Shown piece by piece: positions 49,705 through 58,580 of a stretch of DNA of 64,000 nucleotides. Origin of the DNA: CAZTPC01 sp964615565 (lineage in GTDB: Bacteria; Patescibacteriota; Saccharimonadia; Saccharimonadales; AWTP1-31). Location: assembly GCA_964615565.1 (NCBI GenBank), contig CAZTPC010000001.1, positions 1 to 64,000 of the forward strand, given 5' to 3'. The notes beneath the pieces are model-generated. The model was not told the origin of the DNA and ran no database searches. It saw nothing but the letters and a program-made list of their open reading frames with translations. The position numbers and the translations under genes were made by a program. Every line of letters begins with the position of its first letter. Positions within the stretch are counted from its first letter, which is position 1.

Positions 49705-50922
49705 ATGTTTAAAAAACTTCTACGCCGGCTTTGGGCACCGCGGCATGCGTGGCGAGGTATAGATTTCGACGAACTGAGCGAGATCTATGTCTCCATGATG
49801 TTGCGCAGCCTTGCCACCAGTATGATGGGTATTTTTATTCCCATCTATCTATATAGATTGGGCCATTCAGTACCAGAAATTATGAGTGTGTTCGGCTGCT
49901 ATTTTAGTGTGCGTGTGTTGTTAGATTTAATCGCTGCACATACTACCGCTCGCATAGGGCCAAAACACACCTTGGTTATTGGTCAGTTTTTGCAAATTGC
50001 TACCTCCGCTTTGTTTCTAACATTGCCAACGTTTGGCTGGCCTTTACTGTTACTAGGTATCTTTTGGGGCGGTGCAGCCAGCTTCTTCTTCGTACCATTC
50101 CATGTCGATTTTTCCAAGATCAAACATAAGGCACACGGTGGCAAAGAGTTGAGCTATGAACAAATAATGGAGAAAGTTGGCTATGCACTTGGCCCAGTAA
50201 TAAGTGGTATTGTTGCCACGCTGTTTGGCGCACAGTATATCTTCCTCGCTTCTGCAATCATGCTTATAGCTGGTCTTTGGCCACTGTTCCGAACCCCGGA
50301 GCCAATGCAGCTTAAGCAAAAACTAGATTATGCTGGATTAGATTTTAAGAAAGTAAAACACGTCATCCCTTCATATATCGGTTTGAACGTCGAGAACACC
50401 TTATGCTTAATGCTGTGGCCACTTTTTCTGGCGATGTTTGTTATCACCGATGGGACGGTATTCGCCGGGGTGGGCACTATGGCATCGATCTCCGTAGTGG
50501 CCTCTATATTGGCAGCCCACGCTATCGGAAAAACTGTCGACAATCACCAAGGGAGGTCGCTTTTGCGGTATAGCGCCATCGCAAATAGTCTGGTGTATAT
50601 CGTCAGAGTATTTACTATCAGCTATCCAATGGCTCTCGCTACTAACATCGCTAACGAAGCTATCACTATGGGGTATCGACTGCCATACACTAAGGCTGTC
50701 TACGATGCGGCTGACGATCTGCCTGGATATCGCATAGTCTTCATCAGCAGTATGGAGATTATAGGCTGCATAGCTAAAGCCAGTATGTGGTGGGTATTAA
50801 CTGGGTTGGCATTGATTCTGACCGCCAAGCAAACTATTTACGTAGGCTTTGGTATCGCCGCCGTAGCATCGCTGATGATCATGACTGAGAAATTTAAAGC
50901 TCTTGAGCCAAAGAGAGCATAA
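49705..50922 (+). CDS. MFS transporter
   Basis: A 405-residue protein with about 12 helices. After a basic start, helix 1-2 contains LGHSVPEIMSVFGCYFSVRVLLDL and ARIGPKHTLVIGQF, a weak motif A. The pattern resembles MFS proteins of unknown substrate that are frequent in CPR genomes. It is 8 nt before the next membrane gene, probably in one operon. Confidence 0.8.
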   Translation: MFKKLLRRLWAPRHAWRGIDFDELSEIYVSMMLRSLATSMMGIFIPIYLYRLGHSVPEIMSVFGCYFSVRVLLDLIAAHTTARIGPKHTLVIGQFLQIATSALFLTLPTFGWPLLLLGIFWGGAASFFFVPFHVDFSKIKHKAHGGKELSYEQIMEKVGYALGPVISGIVATLFGAQYIFLASAIMLIAGLWPLFRTPEPMQLKQKLDYAGLDFKKVKHVIPSYIGLNVENTLCLMLWPLFLAMFVITDGTVFAGVGTMASISVVASILAAHAIGKTVDNHQGRSLLRYSAIANSLVYIVRVFTISYPMALATNIANEAITMGYRLPYTKAVYDAADDLPGYRIVFISSMEIIGCIAKASMWWVLTGLALILTAKQTIYVGFGIAAVASLMIMTEKFKALEPKRA

Positions 50923-50930
50923 TAAATATT

Positions 50931-51542
50931 ATGGATAAAAAGTTTTTTAAACACCTTTACAAAGCTACTCGGCATATACATATGTTCGCTTTCTTGGCGG
51001 TGGCAATTGTAAGTGGCGTTGTTTGTGTCATGGCGCTGCGCAACAACAACGTAACTGCTCTCCGGCTTCGAGATACTGTAAACCAGGTCGATAAAGATAA
51101 CGGTGACGTAGAGACTGCCCTTAGGAATCTGCGGGCCTATATGTATAGCCATATGAACACCAATCTATCCACAGGACCGAACGCTATAAAGCCACCAATT
51201 CAGCTCAAGTATCGATATGAGCGGCTTCTTGAGGCTCAGCAGCAACAGGTGAGCGTAGAGAATGCAAAGATCTACTCAGATGCGCAGGCTGAGTGTGAGA
51301 AACAATTTCCTAAAGGACTGTCTGGAAGTGGCCGTATCCCTTGCGTGACTGAGTATATTAGCTCGCGAGGCGTTGCTCAGGAGCCAATCGAAGACAGCGC
51401 GTACAAGTTCGATTTCGTATCACCTCTCTGGTCGCCGGATCTGGCAGGTTGGACGCTAGTAATCTCGAGCGTGTCGCTTGCCTTATTTGCTCTGCGTTTT
51501 GTTATGGAACGCTGGATGAAGGCCGAACTCCGCGACCTCTAG
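50931..51542 (+). CDS. Two-helix membrane protein with extracytoplasmic domain, 203 aa
   Basis: One helix near the N-terminus (MFAFLAVAIVSGVVCVMAL), an outside region of about 135 residues, helical with two Cys (EKQFP and IPCVTEY areas) that may pair, and a second helix near the C-terminus (LAGWTLVISSVSLALFALRF). Begins 8 nt after the MFS gene. Its stop overlaps that of the convergent wHTH gene through a shared CTAG. Function unknown. Confidence 0.65.
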   Translation: MDKKFFKHLYKATRHIHMFAFLAVAIVSGVVCVMALRNNNVTALRLRDTVNQVDKDNGDVETALRNLRAYMYSHMNTNLSTGPNAIKPPIQLKYRYERLLEAQQQQVSVENAKIYSDAQAECEKQFPKGLSGSGRIPCVTEYISSRGVAQEPIEDSAYKFDFVSPLWSPDLAGWTLVISSVSLALFALRFVMERWMKAELRDL

Positions 51543-52228
51543 GCAGCTTCGGGTAGTCGGTGCTCTGGCGGCGTAACTTCGTGTAGTTCTCTAAAAATAT
51601 CCAAAAGAGGCGAATCTGTTAGTTGGAATGTATGCCGCTTGTCGTGCCCTGGATCGACAACTCTAGTTACTAAGCCGGTTGCTTCTAGATCTTCAAAGAC
51701 GTTGGTAACTGTACTTGCGCCATATCGGTAGTGAATCTCTCGGCTGAGTCCACTTGCAAAGAACGTTTTGTCCTCCTTTGTGCCAACCAGATACATGGCT
51801 ATTTGTGGGCGAGGTGTATTGCCGAATAGTGTCTTGCCCATGTGTCGAGCAATACCAGGGTCAATAGGGTGTCCATCTGTTGCTAGGCGAGGGAAGGTAG
51901 GGTCTAAGCTGGATAATGCTGCGTTGAATGGTCTCCACAGTTCTGAACGTGTGGTCGTATACCAGTGAATCATCGCGCTACTAGCTTTTCTTTGAGGGGT
52001 CAGTTGCCTTGTCAGGAGCCCTGTACTCACTAATCCTTCCAGGTGTGGACGACTCGATCCAGCTGGAATATGAAGTGCTTCGCTTATCTCTGGCAGGGTA
52101 AACTCTTTCTCGCCATCTTGAGCCATGAAACGGAGACAATCAGTAATTATACGAAAACGATATTCGTTTCCGAACAAGACTTTTCCTACCTGTTCAGGTG
52201 TGGGTAATTCTATTCCAGCGTTCGCCAT
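51539..52228 (-). CDS. Tandem winged-helix transcriptional regulator
   Basis: A protein of about 229 residues with an internal duplication. Each half begins with a similar phrase (GKVLFGNEYRFRI and GKTLFGNTPRPQI) and continues with a winged helix: TLPEISEALHIPAGSSRPHLEGL and then REIHYRYGASTVTNVFEDL, each ending in a wing (STGLLTRQL, ATGLVTRVV). ATG 52228 is chosen because TACTGT lies 7 nt upstream; a GTG at 52234 lies too near the -10. Probably a dimer-like DNA-binding protein in one chain. Targets unknown. Confidence 0.7.
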   Translation of the reverse strand: MANAGIELPTPEQVGKVLFGNEYRFRIITDCLRFMAQDGEKEFTLPEISEALHIPAGSSRPHLEGLVSTGLLTRQLTPQRKASSAMIHWYTTTRSELWRPFNAALSSLDPTFPRLATDGHPIDPGIARHMGKTLFGNTPRPQIAMYLVGTKEDKTFFASGLSREIHYRYGASTVTNVFEDLEATGLVTRVVDPGHDKRHTFQLTDSPLLDIFRELHEVTPPEHRLPEAA

Positions 52229-52329
52229 GATCACGACAGTATGGCATAGCTAGTTTTTTGTAGCAATACCCTGTTGTTATCTGTAAAATCGGCGACAGGG
52301 GTAGACCGATGTAAAAGTGGCATTTCTTG

Positions 52330-52359
52330 TTGACAGAGGTTGAGCCACCGGAGTATCTT
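52330..52359 (+). promoter_or_regulatory. Promoter of the 65-aa small protein gene
   Basis: TTGACA (52330-52335), an 18-nt spacer and TATCTT (52354-52359), followed by a 33-nt leader with an SD. One of the few full consensus -35 boxes here, suggesting strong expression. Confidence 0.65.
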
Positions 52360-52399
52360 AGGGGTGCACTAGTAACGTATAAGAGAGGGAGACAAATCT

Positions 52400-52597
52400 A
52401 TGGCTTACAGTCACACAAACTCAAAAGGAGTAACTTACTACCTTAACTCAAAGGCAGTTGTACTTCGCGGTGGTAAAGAGCAGACTATCTATTACTTCAG
52501 CAAGGACGAGCGTCCTGAAGCTACTGATCTACCAGCGGGTATGGAAGTTAACGAAAACCCACGTAACGGTTTCCTTACCGTTAAGCGAACCAAGTAA
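52400..52597 (+). CDS. Small basic beta-rich protein, 65 aa
   Basis: A 65-residue protein with alternating strand-like segments (VTYYLNSKAVVLRG, QTIYYFSKDERP, GFLTVKRTK) and net positive charge. A full promoter, the SD GAGGGAGA and an own terminator mark it as a separate, well expressed gene. I have a general impression that proteins like this recur in Saccharibacteria, but no function is known to me. Confidence 0.75.
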   Translation: MAYSHTNSKGVTYYLNSKAVVLRGGKEQTIYYFSKDERPEATDLPAGMEVNENPRNGFLTVKRTK

Positions 52598-52619
52598 GTA
52601 TAACTACTTGTTTCACACC

Positions 52620-52648
52620 AGACCCGGGGACCACCCGGGTCTTTTGTT
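52620..52648 (+). terminator. Rho-independent terminator
   Basis: AGACCCGGG (52620-52628) pairs with CCCGGGTCT (52634-52642), a perfect 9-bp GC-rich stem with a 5-nt loop, followed by TTTGTTT. Ends the 65-aa gene. Confidence 0.92.
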
Positions 52649-53496
52649 TATTCCTGAGTTTGGGCGTTGGCCCCGAGACCATGGTCGGCATACATATCGA
52701 TGCGATCAAGACGACCGGTCTTCTGTCCTAAATACTGACGGACAAATGTCGCTACGCTATCATAGCGATCGCCGTCGGTGAGTACGATAGCTGCCGGATC
52801 GGTTATGGCGATTTGCCTGCCTGTCGTGGTAAAAATACATCCCCCAAGTACTACGTCGCAAGGGAAGGCCTTGTCATCTTGCTCTAGTATGCGGTGCAAG
52901 ACATGATCGCGGTAGTCAAGCTGGACGTGGCAGTTGCCGCCACGATATAGCGGGCGGGCGCCATACACTTTCCGCAGCCTATCTCTCGATAGGGCTCGAA
53001 AGCTTCTTAATGCATCTGTTGCCGGACTCGGTCCGTTAAAGAAAACGGTAGTACCAAAGGCGACTCCTCCTAGTGCGGGTGAGAGGTTCGCACGTCCAAG
53101 CATAGTCTCAACCCACTTTTTACCAGGAATGCAGTCAGCGTCAGTAATCATAAGGGGACTTATGCCTCGTGTTTGGCGGATATGCTGCAAGCCAATCTTG
53201 TAGGCCAGCATCTGACCCCGCCCAGTTGTTAATACCGTGGCTCCCATTTCCGCTGCAACTTCGGCAGTCCCATCCGGAGAACCGCTGTCGACTACAACCG
53301 GTTCAACGTCTACCGACGAACGTGCTAATGCTGCCAGCGTAACTGGTAGGTCGTCGGTTTCATTGTAAGTAGGTATGATTACGGGGATACCTTCACCTGG
53401 CGTAAACGCCGCACGAGTAAAGTCTCCAAATTCTAAGCTCACCTCCGAACCGGGGCGACCACGTTGCTTTACTACCTCTAGATAACTTACAGACAT
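52648..53496 (-). CDS. GT2-family glycosyltransferase
   Basis: A 282-residue GT-A enzyme. VIIPTYNETDDLPVTL opens the fold, VVVDSGSPDGT is the nucleotide site and MITDADCIPGKKWVETM the DXD region. A later LTDGDRYDSVATFVRQYLG is the acceptor-side helix. No membrane helix, unlike the two DPM-like enzymes. ATG 53496 is preferred over 53556 because the extra N-terminus is not GT-like. Product unknown. Divergent from the ABC-2 exporter. Confidence 0.8.
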   Translation of the reverse strand: MSVSYLEVVKQRGRPGSEVSLEFGDFTRAAFTPGEGIPVIIPTYNETDDLPVTLAALARSSVDVEPVVVDSGSPDGTAEVAAEMGATVLTTGRGQMLAYKIGLQHIRQTRGISPLMITDADCIPGKKWVETMLGRANLSPALGGVAFGTTVFFNGPSPATDALRSFRALSRDRLRKVYGARPLYRGGNCHVQLDYRDHVLHRILEQDDKAFPCDVVLGGCIFTTTGRQIAITDPAAIVLTDGDRYDSVATFVRQYLGQKTGRLDRIDMYADHGLGANAQTQE

Positions 53497-53549
53497 ATGA
53501 ATTTGCTTATTAAACACTCGTTGAGACAGGAAAGCAAGTTGATTATTAA

Positions 53550-53577
53550 TTAACAAGTTAAGCTCGTTTGATATAGT
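53550..53577 (+). promoter_or_regulatory. Promoter of the ABC-2 exporter operon
   Basis: TTAACA (53550-53555), 16-nt spacer and TATAGT (53572-53577), exactly 6 nt before the ATG, so the mRNA should be leaderless. Confidence 0.6.
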
Positions 53578-53583
53578 GGATGT

Positions 53584-54363
53584 ATGACAAAAGCAAACAA
53601 AGCTGCCAGTCGACCAATGCTCGAGGTTACTGGCCTTACTAAGAAATACGATGATAAAACTGTCGTAAAGGGCATAAGCTTTACTGTTAAGAAGGGAGAG
53701 ATCTTCGGGATTCTCGGCCCGAACGGAGCCGGTAAGACAACAACATTAGAAATGATTGAAACGCTTCGAGAGATCGATGGTGGTCAGGCGCTAGTTGATG
53801 GCGTAGACGTAGCCGAAAACCCTCAGGTAGTAAAGTTTATCATTGGAGTACAGCCACAGAGCCCTGCGTTTATGAGCAATGTAAAGCTAACTGAACAGTT
53901 AGAGCAAATGGCTAGCGCGTATGGTGTAAAGGTGAATGCCAAGAAGCTTTTAGATGAGGTAAACCTAGGTGACAAAGCTAATGCCTATGTAGAGAACCTG
54001 TCTGGAGGTCAAAAACAACGCTTTAGCGTAATTGCTTCGCTAGTCCATGAGCCAAAAGTTTTTTTTCTGGACGAACCGACCACTGGCCTTGATCCACAAG
54101 CACGCCGTCACCTCTGGGATTTAATACGAGAGATACAGGCAAAGGGGGTCACCGTGATACTTACGACTCACTATATGGACGAAGCCGAGCTACTGTGTGA
54201 CCGAGTGGCTATCATGGATAGTGGCAAGATTGTCACTATTGATACTCCTGCAAACCTTATCAAACAATTGTTATCTCGAGGCTTTAAGAAGAACCAAAAG
54301 GTTCAGCAGGCTAATCTAGAAGATGTTTTTATCGACCTAACTGGCAAGGAGTTGGAGGATTAA
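53584..54363 (+). CDS. ABC-2 type exporter ATP-binding protein
   Basis: A 259-residue ATPase. Walker A GPNGAGKTT, Q-loop region GVQPQSP, signature LSGGQKQR, Walker B VFFLDEPTTGLDP and H-loop TTHYMDEAE are all intact. The type (DrrA/CcmA-like) pairs with ABC-2 permeases, here encoded 1 nt downstream. Probably exports a drug, lipid or polysaccharide. Confidence 0.92.
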   Translation: MTKANKAASRPMLEVTGLTKKYDDKTVVKGISFTVKKGEIFGILGPNGAGKTTTLEMIETLREIDGGQALVDGVDVAENPQVVKFIIGVQPQSPAFMSNVKLTEQLEQMASAYGVKVNAKKLLDEVNLGDKANAYVENLSGGQKQRFSVIASLVHEPKVFFLDEPTTGLDPQARRHLWDLIREIQAKGVTVILTTHYMDEAELLCDRVAIMDSGKIVTIDTPANLIKQLLSRGFKKNQKVQQANLEDVFIDLTGKELED

Positions 54364-54364
54364 T

Positions 54365-55465
54365 ATGAACTTTCTAGCTATAAAAACCTTTGCAAAAATC
54401 GCTGTTCGCCGTGCGTTCCGCGACAAAACAGCAATATTCTTTGTCTTTATGTTTCCGTTAATTTTTCTGTTTATCTTTGGTGGGATATTTGGGGGTAATA
54501 ATGACCTTAGCTTCAAGATTGGTTTTGTGAATGAATCACAATCAACAATTGCCAAGCAACTCACCGAGCAGGCCAGCAAAGGGAAAATCTTCGAGATTGA
54601 TCAGAAGATCACATCTCTAGATAACGGCAGAGAAAAGATGCGTCGTGGTCAGCTGGACGCAATTGTAGTATTACCGAAAGATTTTGGAGAGAAGGCTGCG
54701 GCAGCTACACCAAGTGGAACTGCTCAGGTGTATTACATCCAGAACAGTGAACAGGCCGCAAATACTTTGATAACAGTCCTAGATAAGCAGCTCCAAGCTG
54801 TTAACGGGCAATTCGTAAATACCGAGATGCCATTTAAGGCGGAAGGTAAAGTGTTGAGTACACCCGGGCTTAGCCGCTTCGACTATACCTTTGCAGGGCT
54901 ACTTGGGTTTTCTATTATTGGCTTAGGAATATTTGGTCCTGTAAACATCTTCCCAGAACTTAAGAAGCAGGGAGTCTTACGTCGTTTACGTACCACGCCG
55001 CTTCGAGTGTCTGAATACTTCCTGTCGAATGTTATCTCGCAAACAGTCATTGGGTTGGTCTCAGTAGCTATACAGTTCTTAGTCGCAATGGTATTCTTCG
55101 ACCTTAAAATTAGCGGTAACATTATTGAGCTAGCAATATACATAATAATTAGCATTACCACCATTCTTGGCGTCGGACTTGCTATTGGTGGCTGGGCGCG
55201 CAACGAGCAGCAGTCTGCGCCGCTAACAAACATTGTAGTTTTCCCTATGATGTTCCTTTCCGGTACCTTCTTCCCCCGCTACCTCATGCCAGAATGGCTT
55301 CAGAATGTATCTACTTTCTTACCACTAACTCCTGTAATCGATGGTGTACGATTGATTGCAACCGAAGGTAAGGGTTTGTTAGAGCTTGGACCTCAACTTG
55401 GCATCATGGCTGTATGGATAGTTGTTGTGTATACCATTGCATTCAACGTTTTCCGTTGGGAGTAG
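54365..55465 (+). CDS. ABC-2 type exporter permease
   Basis: A 366-residue permease. One helix near the N-terminus (FFVFMFPLIFLFIFGGIFGG), a large outside loop (about 40-175), then five helices; the ABC-2 signature region reads PMMFLSGTFFPRYLMPEWLQNVSTFLPLTPVIDGVR. GGAGG at the 3' end of the ATPase gene serves as SD. Acts with the ATPase before it. Confidence 0.9.
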   Translation: MNFLAIKTFAKIAVRRAFRDKTAIFFVFMFPLIFLFIFGGIFGGNNDLSFKIGFVNESQSTIAKQLTEQASKGKIFEIDQKITSLDNGREKMRRGQLDAIVVLPKDFGEKAAAATPSGTAQVYYIQNSEQAANTLITVLDKQLQAVNGQFVNTEMPFKAEGKVLSTPGLSRFDYTFAGLLGFSIIGLGIFGPVNIFPELKKQGVLRRLRTTPLRVSEYFLSNVISQTVIGLVSVAIQFLVAMVFFDLKISGNIIELAIYIIISITTILGVGLAIGGWARNEQQSAPLTNIVVFPMMFLSGTFFPRYLMPEWLQNVSTFLPLTPVIDGVRLIATEGKGLLELGPQLGIMAVWIVVVYTIAFNVFRWE

Positions 55466-55532
55466 CAGGTATCAGCTCATCGTAGTGAGAAATCTCATAG
55501 GCTGTTAATACCATATGTGATACATGTGATAT

Positions 55533-56027
55533 ATGGGCACCAAGAAACGAAAAGGCAATACAAAGGGCGGCGGTGTATTACCGCCCGAGATCCGCTATTT
55601 TGGACCTGGCTACGAAGAAACACAGCGCCAGCTCGACGAAGGGGCCGACCCAAGGGTGCTGCAAACCCTTGGATTTCCGGTAGCTGAAGACGGTGGCCCG
55701 GACTCTTCGGTAGCGCAGTTCCGAAAGGCTACTGTGGCGGATCGTCCCAAGCGGTGGATACCCAACGAACCAGATGGCACAGATGACTCAGGCACACCGA
55801 TATCTGAGCCGCTCCATTTGAGGTATCCAGATGTGTATGTTGAGGTTGACGAGGACGGTGTTGAGTTAGATGTGGCTGATCCTGATGACAGGCCAGGCGT
55901 AAGATCAGATACTGGAGCAGAAGTGATTGCCATTGACGCCGATGTGGCCTTTGCCCCAAATGCACTAGAGAAGAGGCTAGCCCAAGGTCGTCATCCTAGC
56001 ACAACAGAGGTATCTGACAATACATAA
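55533..56027 (+). CDS. Hypothetical acidic protein, 164 aa
   Basis: Not recognised. A basic start (MGTKKRKGNTKGGG) is followed by an acidic Pro/Asp/Glu-rich chain (PDVYVEVDEDGVELDVADPDDR) with little hydrophobic core, so it may be largely disordered. TACATG lies about 6 nt before the ATG, a poor -10. May be a lineage-specific protein. Confidence 0.5.
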   Translation: MGTKKRKGNTKGGGVLPPEIRYFGPGYEETQRQLDEGADPRVLQTLGFPVAEDGGPDSSVAQFRKATVADRPKRWIPNEPDGTDDSGTPISEPLHLRYPDVYVEVDEDGVELDVADPDDRPGVRSDTGAEVIAIDADVAFAPNALEKRLAQGRHPSTTEVSDNT

Positions 56028-56068
56028 GTATTGATTTAAGATAAGCTTTATGATATGATATAGACATA

Positions 56069-56596
56069 ATGCCAACACCAAAACGTACCAATAGAACAGG
56101 ATCATCGTCACGATCTCACAGAGGTCGTAGAGGAGCTGGCCGAGATATGGCAGTATCAACCGGTTTTGCACTTCACTCCAAGGGTCCTGTAGCTGGTGAA
56201 GTAGTCGCGGAGATGATCCGTGCAACCGGAAACATAGAAAGTCCAGACGCCTTAAAATTTCAAAAAGATATTGGCGGTATTGCAACAGCTTACTTACATG
56301 GGGAATCAATACCGGCGCCCGAAGAGCCTGTAGAAGAACTTGTTAAAGAAGTCTGGCTCATGACCCCAGAAGAGCTAGCCGAACGACGTGCAAAGGTTGC
56401 AGGAGTCCGGTCGCAAGTTGAGGCGATTCGTCGACAAAAGCAAGAAGTTGCACAGGTAGCAGCAGAAGAAGTTTTTATTCCTACCGACAGGCAGATTGAA
56501 ATTGCTGATACAGCCGCAATGCTAGCAGCCCGTGCAATGTACTTCCAGGCCGTTCAGGACGGACATATTACCAAGATCCCAGAACAGTTTAGTTAA
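56069..56596 (+). CDS. Hypothetical protein, 175 aa
   Basis: Not recognised. A basic, Arg/Ser-rich N-terminus (about 30 residues) precedes a helical region with a coiled-coil-like centre (EELAERRAKVAGVRSQVEAI). TATGAT lies 9 nt before the ATG. It stands 14 nt before the Dus gene, but that gene has its own -10. Confidence 0.55.
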   Translation: MPTPKRTNRTGSSSRSHRGRRGAGRDMAVSTGFALHSKGPVAGEVVAEMIRATGNIESPDALKFQKDIGGIATAYLHGESIPAPEEPVEELVKEVWLMTPEELAERRAKVAGVRSQVEAIRRQKQEVAQVAAEEVFIPTDRQIEIADTAAMLAARAMYFQAVQDGHITKIPEQFS

Positions 56597-56610
56597 GGTA
56601 TACTTACCAG

Positions 56611-57594
56611 ATGGCCAGAACAGATCTAACAGATATAGCTCAAGACCTATCGAGCAATCAGAAAGGTCCTTTTTTTATTTTGGCGCCCATGGACGATGTG
56701 ACTGACACGGTATTTCGTCAGATCATTGCCGGTACAGCTGCGCCCGATCTGTTCTTTACCGAATTCGTGAATGTCGACGGGTTACAAAGTCCTGGTCGCG
56801 AGAAGATTATTCATAAACTGCAGTTCACCGATAAAGAACGGCCGCTCATCGCCCAGGTGTGGGGCAAAAATCCCGATAACTACCGAGAAGTTGCCAAGCA
56901 GATTAAAGAGATGGGCTTTGTTGGGATCGATATCAATATGGGGTGTCCCGCTAAACCTGTTGTCCAGAATGGCTGCTGCAGCGCACTTATCAATAACCGT
57001 GAACTAGCTGGAGACATCATCAAAGCTGTCCGTGAAGGTGCGGGCCCAGACTTCCCAATTAGCGTAAAAACTCGTATCGGTTTTGGGCAAGTAGATCTAA
57101 CCTGGATCGAGTTCCTGCTTAGCCACGATATCGACATGCTGACCGTTCATGGTCGTACCGTACGGGAAATGTCCAAAGTACCAGCACACTGGGATATCAT
57201 TGGCGAGGTAGTGAAACTCCGCGACAAGATAGCACCAAAGGTGTTAATCGTCGGAAACGGCGACGTCGAAAGTCGGGCCCAAGGCGAACGGCTTGCCAAA
57301 CAGTACGGGATAGACGGCATTATGATTGGGCGGGGAGTATTCCACGACCCTTATGTTTTTGCTCAGCAAACTCCGTGGGCAGACATGACTAAAGAGCAAA
57401 AGATCGACCTATTTATCAAGCATGTAGAATTGTTTGCCAAAACTTGGGAAAACGCTCAACGCCGGATGGTTACACTCAACAAGTTCTGCAAAATCTATGT
57501 CGAAGGGTTCTCTGGCGCAAAAGAATTGCGTGAGCAGCTAATGACCACCGAGAGTATCGACCAGCTATTACACATACTTGCCGAGAACAGATAA
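56611..57594 (+). CDS. dusB: tRNA-dihydrouridine synthase (DusB-like)
   Basis: A 327-residue flavoenzyme reducing uridines in tRNA D-loops with NADPH. APMDDVTDTVFRQI is the N-terminal FMN site, INMGCPAKPVVQNGCCSALI contains the catalytic Cys (GCP) and neighbours, VKTRIGFG and LTVHGRT bind FMN and phosphate, and GNGDVES with GIMIGRGVFHDPYVF close the barrel. ATG 56611 has TATACT (56599-56604) exactly 6 nt upstream. Which Dus subfamily is uncertain. Confidence 0.9.
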   Translation: MARTDLTDIAQDLSSNQKGPFFILAPMDDVTDTVFRQIIAGTAAPDLFFTEFVNVDGLQSPGREKIIHKLQFTDKERPLIAQVWGKNPDNYREVAKQIKEMGFVGIDINMGCPAKPVVQNGCCSALINNRELAGDIIKAVREGAGPDFPISVKTRIGFGQVDLTWIEFLLSHDIDMLTVHGRTVREMSKVPAHWDIIGEVVKLRDKIAPKVLIVGNGDVESRAQGERLAKQYGIDGIMIGRGVFHDPYVFAQQTPWADMTKEQKIDLFIKHVELFAKTWENAQRRMVTLNKFCKIYVEGFSGAKELREQLMTTESIDQLLHILAENR

Positions 57595-57602
57595 AGCCGA
57601 AG

Positions 57603-58205
57603 CTACCGCCTAGTCAGTTGCTGTCTCAGAGTAGATGGTGAGAGTATACGTATAGTTCGACTCTTCATGCTGACAACTCCTTGGCTACTCAGGTGACGGA
57701 TAAGTTTATTCACCGTCTCCCTAGTGCTACTGACTGATTGCGCTAACTGTCTATGGGTAATCGGTAGGCTAATAACTGTTTGATCATCGTTAGTCCGTCC
57801 GTATTGATTTGCCAGGTACAGTAGGCGAGCAACCAGACGTCGGTGGACATCTTTATAGCTCATGCCAGCCAAACGTACTGCCAGCAGTCTATTCTGGGCC
57901 TGCAATTGCTCGACATAGTCCATGTGGGTCATATCAAACGACTCAATAGGCAGCCGCAGTAAAGAGACATTACCTACACATCGGAACTGAAATGTTAAAC
58001 CTGGTAATAGGTTTTTGTCGTGCTTAAGAACATGGCTATCAATAATATCTCCACGTTTATAGAACTGAATATTCGTCTCCTGTCCGTCTACTATAGCTTC
58101 AAGGGCAACTGTACCGCTCCCAATCATATACACCTCTCGGTTAGGTGCTAGTACTGCGTTATTCCTGAATTGTAGTTTGTCGGCTGACTTGAATAGTGTT
58201 TTCAC
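57603..58205 (-). CDS. Crp/FNR-family transcriptional regulator
   Basis: A 200-residue regulator with an N-terminal cyclic-nucleotide-like beta-barrel (about 10-110; no Cys cluster of FNR) and a C-terminal winged helix: ITHRQLAQSVSSTRETVNKLIRHLSSQGVV. The recognition helix STRETVNKL keeps the Arg-Glu pair used by E. coli CRP to read TGTGA. The GTG at 58205 is chosen because AAGGAGG (rc of 58212-58218) lies 6 nt upstream. A perfect TGTAA-N6-TTACA palindrome lies 116 nt upstream and is a likely operator. Confidence 0.85.
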   Translation of the reverse strand: MKTLFKSADKLQFRNNAVLAPNREVYMIGSGTVALEAIVDGQETNIQFYKRGDIIDSHVLKHDKNLLPGLTFQFRCVGNVSLLRLPIESFDMTHMDYVEQLQAQNRLLAVRLAGMSYKDVHRRLVARLLYLANQYGRTNDDQTVISLPITHRQLAQSVSSTRETVNKLIRHLSSQGVVSMKSRTIRILSPSTLRQQLTRR

Positions 58206-58320
58206 TGTAGACCTCCTTGCCGTAGGTACTATCAAACCATATCTAGAAGTGTATGAAAGTGAAGAATCTAACAGGTCCCATGTGTCGTGTAGTACTTATC
58301 TAGAACGAGTGAGACAAAAG

Positions 58321-58336
58321 TGTAAGATAAATTACA
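58321..58336. promoter_or_regulatory. Candidate Crp/FNR operator TGTAA-N6-TTACA
   Basis: A perfect inverted repeat, TGTAA GATAAA TTACA, between the divergent Crp/FNR-type gene and the small ORF at 58419. Spacing and size fit a Crp-family site. A candidate promoter TTACCT-N17-TATTCT (58355-58383) would place its centre about 61 bp before transcription start, a usual Crp activation distance. Confidence 0.55.
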
Positions 58337-58418
58337 TGTTTTTGCCGAAAACCATTACCTTTTCATCGTGCTTAAGGTATTCTATATGTAATTAGAGTGT
58401 AATGTCAGGAGACCTTTG

Positions 58419-58553
58419 ATGGCCACCATCAAAATAAACACAAAGTTTACCAGGGAGGGTAGAGTGTCACGTTTATCATCATTAGTTAGTATTTCGCGCC
58501 GAGCAAGTGTAATGCTTATGGCGCTTGTTTTTACTGAATTCTCGCCATGGTAA
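58419..58553 (+). CDS. Possible small protein, 44 aa
   Basis: ATG with AGGAGA (58407-58412) 6 nt upstream encodes 44 residues: a basic N-terminus (MATIKINTKFTREGRVSRL), then a moderately hydrophobic segment around VMLMALVFTEF. Lies downstream of the candidate Crp-type operator and promoter and 27 nt before the DUF1801 gene, so it may be the first gene of that operon. Supported by SD and position only. Confidence 0.45.
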   Translation: MATIKINTKFTREGRVSRLSSLVSISRRASVMLMALVFTEFSPW

Positions 58554-58580
58554 ACTGTGGAGGATAAGAGGATATGAATT

